A stretch of 64,000 nucleotides of DNA from Stenotrophomonas maltophilia R551-3 (lineage in GTDB: Bacteria; Pseudomonadota; Gammaproteobacteria; Xanthomonadales; Xanthomonadaceae): NCBI RefSeq assembly GCF_000020665.1, contig NC_011071.1:3152501-3216500 (forward strand). Reading direction: 5' to 3'. This document shows, in pieces, positions 57,318-64,000 of this stretch (its first letter is position 1; every line of letters begins with the position of its first letter). The notes beneath the pieces are model-generated. The model was not told where the DNA came from. It did no database searches and saw only the letters and a program-made list of their open reading frames with translations. The position numbers were made by a program, and so were the translations under genes.

Positions 57318-58901
57318 ATGACCTGGGATGCGATCGTCGTTGGTGGTGGCCACAACGGCCTGGTCTGCGCGGCCTATCTGGCGCGCGGCGGAAAGAAGGT
57401 GCTGGTGCTGGAACGTCGTGGCGTTCTCGGCGGCGCGGCAGTCACCGAGGAATTCCATCCAGGCTTCCGCAATTCGGTGGCGTCATACACGGTCTCGCTG
57501 CTGCAGCCGCAGGTGATCGATGACCTGCAGCTGCATGTACATGGGCTGCGCATCGTCGCGCGTCCCGCCAACAACTTCCTGCCGTTGCCTGATGACCGCT
57601 ACCTGCTGTCGGCACCAGGCCGCACCCAGGCCGAAGTAGCGAAGTTCTCCGAACGGGATGCGCAGCGCTTGCCAGCGTACGATGCGCGCCTGGAGGTCTT
57701 CGCCGACGTACTGCGCGCATGGGCTCTGCGTGCGCCACCCGACCTGGGTGTGGCGGGCGGTTGGCGTGCCCTGCCCGCCCTGTGGCAGATGGGCCGCCTC
57801 GGTCGTGAACTGGCAACGCTGGATGCCTCGCTGCGGCAGGAACTGCTGGACCTGTTCACGCTCTCGGCCGCGGAGTACCTGGATCGCTGGTTCGAGAGCG
57901 AGCCGATCAAGGCGTTGTTCGGTTTCGATGGCATCGTCGGCAACTACGCCAGTCCATACACGCCCGGCAGCGCCTACGTGCTGCTGCACCACGTGTTCGG
58001 CCAGTGCAATGGCGTGAAGGGTGCCTGGGGCCACGCGATCGGCGGCATGGGCGCGATCAGCCAGGCGATTGCGGCCTCGGCACGCGAGGCCGGTGCGCAG
58101 CTTCGCGTGGATGCAGGTGTGCGGCGCGTGCTGGTCGAACAAGGCCGCGCGGTGGGCGTGGAATTGAGCAACGGCGAAACCCTGCGTGCGCGCGTGGTGA
58201 TCGCCAACGTCAATCCGAAGCTGCTGTACGAGCAGCTTCTGGAGCCGGCGCAGGTACCGGCAGCTACGCGCGAGCGGATGGAGAACTGGCGCTGCGGTTC
58301 GGGCACCTTCCGGATGAACGTGGCGCTGTCGCGGTTGCCGGACTTCCGTGCCCTGCCCGGCCCGGGCGAGCATCTCAGTGCGGGCATCATCATGGCACCG
58401 AGTCTGGATTACATGGACCGCGCGTGGCTGGACGCGCGCCGCGAGGGCTGGTCGCGCGAGCCGATCGTGGAGATGTTGATTCCGAGCACGCTGGACGATT
58501 CGCTGGCGCCGCCCGGGCAGCATGTGGCCAGCCTGTTCTGCCAGCACGTGGCGCCGGTGTTGCCCGACGGGCGTCACTGGGATGATCACCGCGAGACTGT
58601 GGCCGACCTGATGATCGCCACCGTCGAACGGTATGCGCCCGGCTTCGCTGACAGCGTGCTCGGTCGACAGGTACTGTCACCGCTGGATCTGGAACGCACC
58701 TTCGGCCTGATCGGCGGCGACATTTTCCACGGCGCGCTCAGTGCCAACCAACTGTTCTCGGCACGGCCGATGGTCGGCCAGGCCGGTTATCGCGGTGCCC
58801 TGCCGGGGTTGTATCTGTGCGGCTCGGGAACCCATCCCGGCGGGGGTGTTACCGGCGCACCGGGGCACAATGCCGCGCAGGTGGTATTGCAGGACCTGTA
58901 G
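57318..58901 (+). CDS. FAD-dependent oxidoreductase, PYROXD2/phytoene-dehydrogenase-like
   Basis: A 527-residue flavoprotein. The FAD-binding Rossmann loop VVGGGHNGLVCA is at 6-17, a second FAD motif is ERRGVLGGAA, and the C-terminal FAD-contact segment is YLCGSGTHPGGGVTGAPGHN. This is the CrtI-like family, of the branch with GGGHNGL that includes mitochondrial PYROXD2; it is not a clear carotenoid enzyme and no carotenoid genes are nearby. The ATG at 57318 follows GAGG by five bases. The stop TAG is part of a GTAG repeat head. Confidence 0.85.
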   Translation: MTWDAIVVGGGHNGLVCAAYLARGGKKVLVLERRGVLGGAAVTEEFHPGFRNSVASYTVSLLQPQVIDDLQLHVHGLRIVARPANNFLPLPDDRYLLSAPGRTQAEVAKFSERDAQRLPAYDARLEVFADVLRAWALRAPPDLGVAGGWRALPALWQMGRLGRELATLDASLRQELLDLFTLSAAEYLDRWFESEPIKALFGFDGIVGNYASPYTPGSAYVLLHHVFGQCNGVKGAWGHAIGGMGAISQAIAASAREAGAQLRVDAGVRRVLVEQGRAVGVELSNGETLRARVVIANVNPKLLYEQLLEPAQVPAATRERMENWRCGSGTFRMNVALSRLPDFRALPGPGEHLSAGIIMAPSLDYMDRAWLDARREGWSREPIVEMLIPSTLDDSLAPPGQHVASLFCQHVAPVLPDGRHWDDHRETVADLMIATVERYAPGFADSVLGRQVLSPLDLERTFGLIGGDIFHGALSANQLFSARPMVGQAGYRGALPGLYLCGSGTHPGGGVTGAPGHNAAQVVLQDL

Positions 58902-58926
58902 AGCCGCGCCATCGTGGAGGCGCGAG
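58898..58926. repeat. GTAG-headed imperfect SMAG at the oxidoreductase stop
   Basis: GTAGAGCCGCGCCATCGTGG with CGCGCC...GGCGCG pairing. Its TAG (58899-58901) is the stop codon of the flavoprotein gene. A weak, possibly decayed SMAG. Confidence 0.5.
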
Positions 58927-58956
58927 TACCCCGTCGCCTGCATGAATCTGCTGTTG

Positions 58957-59104
58957 GTAGGTGCCAACCTTGGTTGGCACGAGGCAGCAGAAGCGATTGC
59001 CAACCAAGATTGGCACCTACCGGGCAATGCGTGCCGACCAACGGTCGGCACCTACCGCGTCAAATGATCCCGTTCAAAGCGTGCCAACCAAGGTTGGCAC
59101 CTAC
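58957..59104. repeat. Cluster of four SMAG palindromes
   Basis: Four related palindromes in 148 bases: GTAGGTGCCAACCTTGGTTG at 58957-58980, a TTGCCAACCAAGATTGG...CTAC copy at 58998-59020, GTGCCGACCAACGGTCGG...CTAC at 59031-59055 and GTGCCAACCAAGGTTGG...CTAC at 59081-59104. The first is inverted relative to the other three. They fill the gap between the convergent oxidoreductase and rhomboid genes. Confidence 0.85.
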
Positions 59105-59130
59105 CCGCGTGAAGCGAGGCGCATCGCGCC

Positions 59131-59805
59131 TCACTTCACGCTGCGCAGATGGTTCGGGCGCTTCGGTGGGCCAGGCGGGCGACGCTTGTTGAACGGCGGC
59201 TGCCCGCGCCAGTAGCGGATCAGCAACCAGCCGAACAGCATGCCGCCAAGGTGCGCGAAGTGGGCCACGCCCGGCTGCCAGCCGGTCATGCCCAGCACCA
59301 GTTCGCCCACGCCGAACAGGATCACGAAGGTGCGTGCCTTCATCGGAATGGGTGGGAACAGCAGCATCACCCGCTGGTTCGGGAACAGCATGCCGTAGGC
59401 CAGCAGCAGGCCGAACACGCCACCGGAGGCACCCAGCACCGTGGCCGGGTTTTCCAGCAGCGTCCCCACCAGCAGCTGGCAGACGCCGGCTCCGGCCACG
59501 CACACCAGGTAATAGAGCAGGAAGCGCTTTTCGCCCCAGGTCTGCTCCAGTGGCGCGCCGAACATGAAGACCGCCAGCATGTTGAAGAACAGATGGCCGA
59601 AGCTGCCATGCAGGAAGCCGTAGGTCAGCAGCTGCCAGGGCTGGAAGTTACCGCCCGGCGAGAACGCGTCGAAGCCCTGCTGCAACGGTTGCAGCATGAA
59701 CGGCTCGAAGGTCTGCATGCCGAGCAGGAACGGCTGCTGCAGCAGGAACAGGATCGCGTTGGCGATCAGCAGGGCCTTGGTAACGGTAGGCAGTCGCGGG
59801 AACAT
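59131..59805 (-). CDS. Rhomboid-family intramembrane serine protease
   Basis: A 224-residue polytopic membrane protein with about six helices. The catalytic Ser is in GASGGVFG (about 130) and the catalytic His in AHFAHLGG (about 187). The HGSFGHLFFNML segment gives the conserved His/Asn of helix 2. The active site therefore looks intact. It has a basic C-terminal tail (KRRPPGPPKRPNHLRSVK). Substrate unknown. Confidence 0.93.
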   Translation of the reverse strand: MFPRLPTVTKALLIANAILFLLQQPFLLGMQTFEPFMLQPLQQGFDAFSPGGNFQPWQLLTYGFLHGSFGHLFFNMLAVFMFGAPLEQTWGEKRFLLYYLVCVAGAGVCQLLVGTLLENPATVLGASGGVFGLLLAYGMLFPNQRVMLLFPPIPMKARTFVILFGVGELVLGMTGWQPGVAHFAHLGGMLFGWLLIRYWRGQPPFNKRRPPGPPKRPNHLRSVK

Positions 59806-59898
59806 GGGAGCACCGGCATGGAACGGCCTCCATCATAGCCGCAGCACCGTGTCTTGTTGGCGACCGGCAGGCGTGGCCTGTTCAGTCGCCAGCGGCGC

Positions 59899-60237
59899 TC
59901 AACCGGGGCCCCACACGGCCGCATCCAGCGCTGCAACCGGATCGGTCGCCGGCATCCGCACCCGGCCATTCTCGACCACCACGCCCTCTGCACGCAGCCG
60001 CTGCGACTGCTCGCGCCAGCCGGCCGACCCTTCTTCCATGGCAATGCGCCCATCCGAGCGCAGCACGCGGTGCCAGGGCAGGTCTGGATCGTCGTTCTGG
60101 CCGAGGATGCGTGCGGTCAACCGCGCGCGCCCAGGCAGGCCGGCACGCATCGCCACCTGGCCGTAGCCCATCACCTTGCCAGGCGGAATCGCACGGATCA
60201 CCGCCAGGATGCGCGCACGCGCCTGCTCCGGCGTCAG
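59899..60237 (-). CDS. Alkyltransferase-like (ATL) protein, MGMT family without the active Cys
   Basis: A protein of about 112 residues with the MGMT DNA-binding domain (IPPGKVMGYGQVA, RAGLPGRARL as the helix-turn-helix) in which the alkyl-acceptor PCHR is PWHR, the mark of ATL proteins. ATLs bind O6-alkylguanine and hand the lesion to nucleotide-excision repair instead of repairing it. Start is uncertain: the domain begins at LTPEQARARI, and the only codon there is CTG at 60237, which overlaps the EamA-gene stop as CTGA. The nearest ATG (60327) would put 30 Arg-rich residues read across the upstream gene. The C-terminal 20 residues are extra to the domain. Confidence 0.8.
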   Translation of the reverse strand: MTPEQARARILAVIRAIPPGKVMGYGQVAMRAGLPGRARLTARILGQNDDPDLPWHRVLRSDGRIAMEEGSAGWREQSQRLRAEGVVVENGRVRMPATDPVAALDAAVWGPG

Positions 60238-61154
60238 CGTCGCAGGCGGGTCACCAGCAGTACGCCGATCAGCACCAGCACGGTGCCGGCGATCTGTGCC
60301 GGCCCCATCGGTTCGTCGAGCAGCCATAGGCTCATCACGATGGTGGAAACAGGGCCCAGCATACCGACCTGCGCGGCCAGCGACGAACCCACGCGCTGCA
60401 CCGCCAGCATGATCGCCAGCACCGGCAGTACGGTACACACGGTGGCGTTGACCAGCGACAGCCACTGCACCGGGGCCGGTGCCTGCCACAGCAGCGGCAG
60501 CGGATGGGTGATGGCGAAGTGCAGCAGCACCAGCACGCTGGCCACGCAGCTGGCATAGGCAGTCAAACGCACCGCGCCGATGCGCGCGACCACCTGGCCG
60601 CTGCCGAACAGGTACAGCGCGTAGCTGAGTGCACTGCCCAGCACCAGCAGGCTGCCGAGGATGATCTGCCCGCCCTCACGCTGCAGGTCGTGGCCAAAGG
60701 CGATCAGCACGCCGATGTAGCTCAGCAGCAGCGCAGCGACCTGCCAGCGGCCGGGTCGCTGGCGGGCCAGCAGCACGTTGATCAACAGCACCAGCGTCGG
60801 GTTCAAGTACAGGATCAATCGTTCCAGGGTCACGCTGATGTACTGCAGCCCCTGGAAGTCGAGCAGGCTGGACAGGTAGTAGCCGGTGAAGCCCAGCCAC
60901 AGCACGCGTGCACGGTCGCGCCAGGACAGCGGTGCGGCACGGCGCGCGGCCCACAGCGCCATCAATGCGAACAGCGGCAGTGCCATCAGCATGCGCAGGG
61001 CAAGCAAGGTGGTGGCGTCAACGCCGTGGCGCAGGCCAAGCTTGACGATGATCGCTTTGCCGGATGCGGCAATGGCGCCGATCGCGGCCAGACCAATGCC
61101 ACCCAGCGCGATGCGCGGGGAAGCGGTGGCGATACGGGAAGCAGGGTTGGACAT
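60234..61154 (-). CDS. EamA/DMT-superfamily transporter
   Basis: A 306-residue inner-membrane protein with about ten predicted helices in two EamA repeats (about 15-150 and 160-300); the second repeat has VGMLGPVSTIVMSLWLLDEP, the usual signature. Likely exporter of an amino acid or metabolite; no substrate can be assigned. The ATG at 61154 gives the natural start; the frame upstream is not coding-like. It is followed by the ATL gene with a 4-base overlap. Confidence 0.9.
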   Translation of the reverse strand: MSNPASRIATASPRIALGGIGLAAIGAIAASGKAIIVKLGLRHGVDATTLLALRMLMALPLFALMALWAARRAAPLSWRDRARVLWLGFTGYYLSSLLDFQGLQYISVTLERLILYLNPTLVLLINVLLARQRPGRWQVAALLLSYIGVLIAFGHDLQREGGQIILGSLLVLGSALSYALYLFGSGQVVARIGAVRLTAYASCVASVLVLLHFAITHPLPLLWQAPAPVQWLSLVNATVCTVLPVLAIMLAVQRVGSSLAAQVGMLGPVSTIVMSLWLLDEPMGPAQIAGTVLVLIGVLLVTRLRR

Positions 61155-61233
61155 CAGGACGACGGCGGGCCGCGCGGAGCGGCTGGGGAAAGCGTGGGGG
61201 CGGCCATTGTCGCATGGAGGCGTCCGATCCCCT

Positions 61234-61299
61234 GTAGAGCCGAGCCCGCGCGCGGCTGCACCATGTCTGGCGAAAAGCAGCCGAGCATGGCTCGGCTCT
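61234..61299. repeat. SMAG pair split by the IS110 element
   Basis: GTAGAGCCGAGCCCGCG... on the left and CAGCCGAGCATGGCTCGGCT at 61279-61298 on the right. The expected final AC of CTAC is missing here and is found at 62524-62525, after the insertion sequence. Joining 61299 to 62524 gives CTCGGCTCTACAACGGC, the same sequence as at 35010-35024. Confidence 0.88.
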
Positions 61300-61332
61300 T
61301 GTGTCTTGGATCGTGCCCTGATCAGGCACAAT

Positions 61333-61525
61333 CCCCCGGTGACCCGGGAGGCTCCGATGACGCTGCCTCGGCTCTTAAGCCTTCGAGCTTGCAAAGTAGA
61401 TTCAGCGCGTCGGCGGCCTGACACCGCCATGGAACTTGAACGGTATCTTAGGCCCGCCATCGGGTGAGAGCCTGTACTCACAAGGGCAAGTCTGGCGGCT
61501 TCCGATCACGATCGTAAGTTCAAGC
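61333..61525 (+). ncRNA. Predicted IS110 bridge RNA (ends approximate)
   Basis: The left end shows, in order: a 5' hairpin (CCCGG-TGAC-CCGGG, 61335-61348); a target loop closed by CGCTG (61361-61365) with CAGCG (61403-61407), holding CTCGGCTCT (61367-61375, identical to the target at 61291-61299) and GTAG (61396-61399, complementary to CTAC across the right junction), with an inner AAGC/GCTT hairpin; and a donor loop closed by CCGCCA (61424-61429) with TGGCGG (61493-61498), holding ACGGTATCT (61440-61448, identical to the right end at 62515-62523) and CACAAG (61479-61484, complementary to CTTGTG at 61298-61303). This is the bridge-RNA plan known from IS621. Exact 5' and 3' ends are inferred. 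Confidence 0.82.
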
Positions 61526-61537
61526 TGGAGCGAAATC

Positions 61538-62503
61538 ATGCAATTTATCGGCATCGACGCAGCCAAGGCGACTTTTGACATCGCCCTGCCTCTATCTCAC
61601 GGCAAGTATCGAACCAAGGCCAAACTCCCCAATACGCCAAAGGGTTTTGATGAGCTTCTGGCCTGGCGCGCCAAACATGCGCCGAACGCGGCGGTAGGTA
61701 TGGAGGCTACAGGCATCTATCACGAGGCCTTGGCTCAAGCACTGGTGGAAGCGGGGGTAGTGGTTCATGTGGCCAATCCCGCCCGAGTAAAGGCGTTTGG
61801 GCAGGCGGAGGGGATGCGGACCAAGACTGACCGCAGCGACGCCAAGCTGATTGCCCGGTTTTTTGAGGCACAACGCTCGGAAAAGCTGTATCCCTACGTT
61901 CCACCGACGCCCTCGGAGGTGAAGCTGCGCGCCTTGGTACGGCGTCGAGATGACCTCCAGGAAATGCTGCAGATGGAGCACAACCGCCTGGACGTTGCCG
62001 ATATCTCGGTCCAGCAAGGGATCAAGGATGTGATCCGGACGTTGGAAGAGCAGATCAAGCAGGTCCAGAAGGCGATTGAGGACCATATCGATAACGATCC
62101 GGACCTGCGCCGGCGTCATCAACTGCTTACCAGCATCCCCGGTGTAGGCAACACCAGCAGTGCCCAGCTGTTGGCCATGCTGGGGGATCTAAGCAAATAC
62201 AGCGACGTGCGCCAGGTGGTTGCCCACGCGGGCCTGAATCCGGCCCAGCGTCAATCAGGAAACTACGAAGGCAAATGCCGGATATCACGCGTCGGCGACG
62301 CCAATTTCCGCAAAAAGCTGTACATGCCGGCGCTGACCGGGAAGACCCACAACCCCACACTGAAGTCCTTTGCAGACCGGCTCAGCGCGAAAGGCAAGCC
62401 CTTCAAGGTCGTCATGTGTGCAGTGATGCGCAAGCTCATCCATCTGATTTGGGGCGTACTGAGAAGTGGCCGACCCTTTGAGCCTGACGTCGCCCTTGCC
62501 TAG
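61538..62503 (+). CDS. IS110-family transposase (bridge-RNA recombinase type)
   Basis: A 321-residue recombinase. The N-terminal RuvC-like DEDD site is intact: D7 (GIDAAK), E55 (GMEATG), D97 and D100 (KTDRSDAK). A coiled coil follows (about 130-185). The C-terminal Transposase_20 domain (SIPGVGNTSSAQLLAMLG) carries the likely catalytic Ser239 in RQSGNYEGKCR. The ATG at 61538 has GGAG nine bases before it, next to the predicted bridge RNA end. All catalytic residues are present and the frame is open, so the element may still be active. Confidence 0.95.
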   Translation: MQFIGIDAAKATFDIALPLSHGKYRTKAKLPNTPKGFDELLAWRAKHAPNAAVGMEATGIYHEALAQALVEAGVVVHVANPARVKAFGQAEGMRTKTDRSDAKLIARFFEAQRSEKLYPYVPPTPSEVKLRALVRRRDDLQEMLQMEHNRLDVADISVQQGIKDVIRTLEEQIKQVQKAIEDHIDNDPDLRRRHQLLTSIPGVGNTSSAQLLAMLGDLSKYSDVRQVVAHAGLNPAQRQSGNYEGKCRISRVGDANFRKKLYMPALTGKTHNPTLKSFADRLSAKGKPFKVVMCAVMRKLIHLIWGVLRSGRPFEPDVALA

Positions 62504-62536
62504 GCGAGGGCGACACGGTATCTACAACGGCCCGGC

Positions 62537-63895
62537 TCAGCGCATCAGCACCACTTCCTCGGCCGAGGTCGGGTGGATCGCCACGGTGTCGTCGAACTGG
62601 GCCTTGGTCGCGCCCATCTTCACCGCCACCGCGAAGCCCTGCAGGATCTCATCCGCGGCCTCGCCCAGCAGATGGATGCCGACCACGCGTTCTTCCGGGC
62701 CGGCGCAGACCATCTTGAACAGGCTGCGCTGGGTGCCATTGGCCAGCGCCTGCAGCATCGGGCGGAAACGGCTGTGGTAAACGCTCACCTGGTCGAAGCC
62801 TGCGCGTGCGTCTTCTTCGCTCATGCCCACCGCGCCCAGCGGCGGGTGCGAGAACACCACGCTGGCCACGTTCTCGTAATCCATCTTCGACTGCGGGCGG
62901 CCACCGAACAGGCGGTCCATCAGCCGCCGCGATGCGGCCACCGCCACCGGGGTCAGGCCAACCTTGCCGGCGATGTCACCCACCGCGTGCACGCTCGGCA
63001 CGCTGGTGGTCTGCCATTCGTCCACCTGCACCTGCTGGTGTTCGCCAATGCCGATGCCGAGCGCTTCCAGGCCCAGATCACGGCTGTTGCCGCGACGCCC
63101 GGTGGCAAAGAACACCGCATCGAACACGTTGTCGAGCGGACCGTCATGGCCGAACGCACGCACCCGTTCGCCATCGCGCTGCAGTTCGCGCAGGCGGTAG
63201 TTGAAATGGATGCGCACGCCCTGCTGTTTCAGGTTCTCGGCCAACTGATCGGTCAGCTCGTAGTCGAAGCGCTCCAGCAATCGCTTGCCGCGCACCAGCA
63301 GGCTCACGCGGCTGCCCAGCGCCTGCAGCAGGCCGGCCAGTTCCACCGCGATGTAACCACCCCCGATGATCGCGACCTCGGCAGGTGCCGCGCGCAGATC
63401 GAAGAAATCGTCGGAGACCAGGCCCAGTTCGGCACCCGGAATGTCGGGCCGCAACGGGTGCGCACCGGTGGCGATCAGGATGTGCTCGGCGCTGTAGCGC
63501 ACACCGTCGCTGCAGGCCACGGTGTGCGCATCCAGCAGATGGCCACGCGCCGGAATACGCACCACGCCGGTCTCATCCAGGCGTTTGTGGTAGCTGGTGT
63601 GAATGTTGCTGATGTAGGCCTGGCGATGGATCACCAGTTCCTTCCAGGAAAGCGCCGGGCGCGCTTTTACATCGAAGCCCATCGCACTGGCCAGGCCGAT
63701 GCGCTCGTGCAGGTCGGCTGCCAGCCACATCGCCTTCTTCGGCACGCAGCCGACATTGACGCAGGTCCCGCCCAGTTCGCCCGGCTCCAGCATCGCCACA
63801 CGCTTGCCGTGCTGTGCGGCGCGGATCGCGCCAGCCAGGCCGGCGGAGCCGCCGCCAAGGACGATCAGGTCGTAATCATAGGGTGCAGTGCTCAT
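62537..63895 (-). CDS. gor: Glutathione-disulfide reductase
   Basis: Reduces glutathione disulfide with NADPH. It has 452 residues. The FAD loop VLGGGSAGLAGA is near the start, followed by the redox-active GGTCVNVGCVPKK. The NADPH loop GGGYIAVELAG is followed by Arg residues (VRGKRLLERFD), which favour NADPH over NADH. The C-terminal active-site His is in HPTSAEE. This is glutathione reductase rather than lipoamide dehydrogenase, by the CVNVGC spacing and HPTSAEE. Its ATG overlaps the stop of an upstream oxidase-like gene (ATGA). Confidence 0.93.
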   Translation of the reverse strand: MSTAPYDYDLIVLGGGSAGLAGAIRAAQHGKRVAMLEPGELGGTCVNVGCVPKKAMWLAADLHERIGLASAMGFDVKARPALSWKELVIHRQAYISNIHTSYHKRLDETGVVRIPARGHLLDAHTVACSDGVRYSAEHILIATGAHPLRPDIPGAELGLVSDDFFDLRAAPAEVAIIGGGYIAVELAGLLQALGSRVSLLVRGKRLLERFDYELTDQLAENLKQQGVRIHFNYRLRELQRDGERVRAFGHDGPLDNVFDAVFFATGRRGNSRDLGLEALGIGIGEHQQVQVDEWQTTSVPSVHAVGDIAGKVGLTPVAVAASRRLMDRLFGGRPQSKMDYENVASVVFSHPPLGAVGMSEEDARAGFDQVSVYHSRFRPMLQALANGTQRSLFKMVCAGPEERVVGIHLLGEAADEILQGFAVAVKMGATKAQFDDTVAIHPTSAEEVVLMR

Positions 63896-64000
63896 CGGAA
63901 TCGCTCGGGTCGGTAGGGGGCAGGATCGATCGCGGGTGGACGGTCGCAGACAGGATCGGCGATCAGCCGGCCGGTGCCGGCACTCATGCTGATATCGAGC
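63892..64000 (-). CDS. 3' end of a D-amino-acid dehydrogenase/oxidase-like flavoprotein gene
   Basis: The last 109 bases on the minus strand are open and encode 35 residues beginning LDISMSAGTGRLIAD and ending PAPYRPERFR before TGA. S/A-x-G-T/S-G-R-x-I/L-A-D followed by P-x-I-D-P-x-P-Y/F is the usual C-terminal end of DadA-like FAD oxidoreductases, where it contacts the FAD. The stop overlaps the gor start by four bases. Only a fragment is visible, so the substrate is open. Confidence 0.6.
   Translation of the reverse strand, partial: LDISMSAGTGRLIADPVCDRPPAIDPAPYRPERFR

Larger units (their letters stand above)
61298..62523 (+). mobile_element. IS110-family insertion sequence (IS621-like organisation)
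   Basis: About 1.22 kb, bounded by CT dinucleotides at 61298-61299 and 62522-62523 (either CT may be counted as the core, so the element is 61298-62521 or 61300-62523). It has no terminal inverted repeats. The left end is long and non-coding (about 238 bases), then comes one transposase gene, and the right end has only about 18 bases after the stop. This is the layout of the IS110 subgroup, with the guide RNA in the left end. It is inserted in a SMAG palindrome between EamA and gor. Confidence 0.88.

Noticed and set aside
57318..58901. Calling the flavoprotein a phytoene desaturase (crtI)
   Set aside because: The motif type (GGGHNGL) is that of the PYROXD2-like branch and no other carotenoid gene is nearby.
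58957..59104. Short repeats at near-regular spacing, possible CRISPR array
   Set aside because: Each repeat is itself a palindrome with GTAG/CTAC ends, spacing is irregular, one copy is inverted and there are no cas genes. They are SMAG elements.
60238..60489. Long N-terminal extension of the ATL gene from a GTG at 60489
   Set aside because: The added residues are Arg/Ala/Gly-rich and lie wholly inside the EamA gene in another frame; no MGMT-family protein has such a part.

Overview
The window is a GC-rich (high-60s % by eye) gammaproteobacterial chromosome segment, almost certainly from the Stenotrophomonas maltophilia group. Three things point there: many GTAG...CTAC palindromes in intergenic gaps (the SMAG family known from S. 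maltophilia), the Lysobacterales-type gene neighbourhoods, and several large TonB-dependent receptors. No rRNA, tRNA or CRISPR array was seen. Genes are tightly packed, and many pairs share a 4-base ATGA or GTGA stop/start overlap.

Layout. 1-4151 (+): envelope/polysaccharide genes (3' end of a YejM/PbgA-like membrane sulfatase, GT4 glycosyltransferase, polysaccharide deacetylase, galE). 4372-9533 (-): trpB, a lipoprotein gene, trpA, accD, glmM, with a divergent TrpI-like LysR gene (9631-10518). 10596-20600 (-): a five-gene set coding for an NfeD/YqiJ-like membrane protein, a YqiK-type flotillin, a 1790-residue DUF3686-type AAA ATPase, a helical partner and a TelA-family protein. 20768-29005 (-): prmB-aroC-hydroxyacid dehydrogenase-asd-fimV-VOC-truA-trpF. 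The trp genes therefore lie on both sides of the flotillin/TelA set, which looks inserted into the usual asd-fimV-truA-trpF-accD order.

29128-40300: housekeeping genes (SCO1-like copper chaperone and psd; rraB; lytic transglycosylase; HerA-like ATPase; greB; DUF3025; rimO; dienelactone hydrolase, HIT protein and a 55-residue membrane protein; dcd; apbC). 40505-56430: two TonB-dependent receptors, an S9 peptidase, two tandem M13 peptidases (the second with a broken zinc motif) and, convergent, an Oar-like TonB-dependent receptor. Together these look like a peptide capture and degradation region. 56748-61154: VOC protein, PYROXD2/CrtI-like oxidoreductase, rhomboid protease, alkyltransferase-like protein, EamA transporter. 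61298-62523: an IS110-family element. 62537-64000 (-): glutathione reductase and the 3' end of an upstream D-amino-acid dehydrogenase-like gene.

The strongest single observation is the IS110 element. It sits exactly inside a SMAG palindrome at a CT dinucleotide. Its left non-coding end carries, in the order expected for an IS110 bridge RNA, short segments matching the target SMAG and the element's own two ends, each pair enclosed by complementary stems. Two other repeat stories run through the window. SMAG palindromes supply the stop codon of three genes. A second palindrome family (core GGGGACGGAGG...CCTCCGTCCCC, three copies) sits directly behind + strand genes and forms the last codons and stop of one of them.
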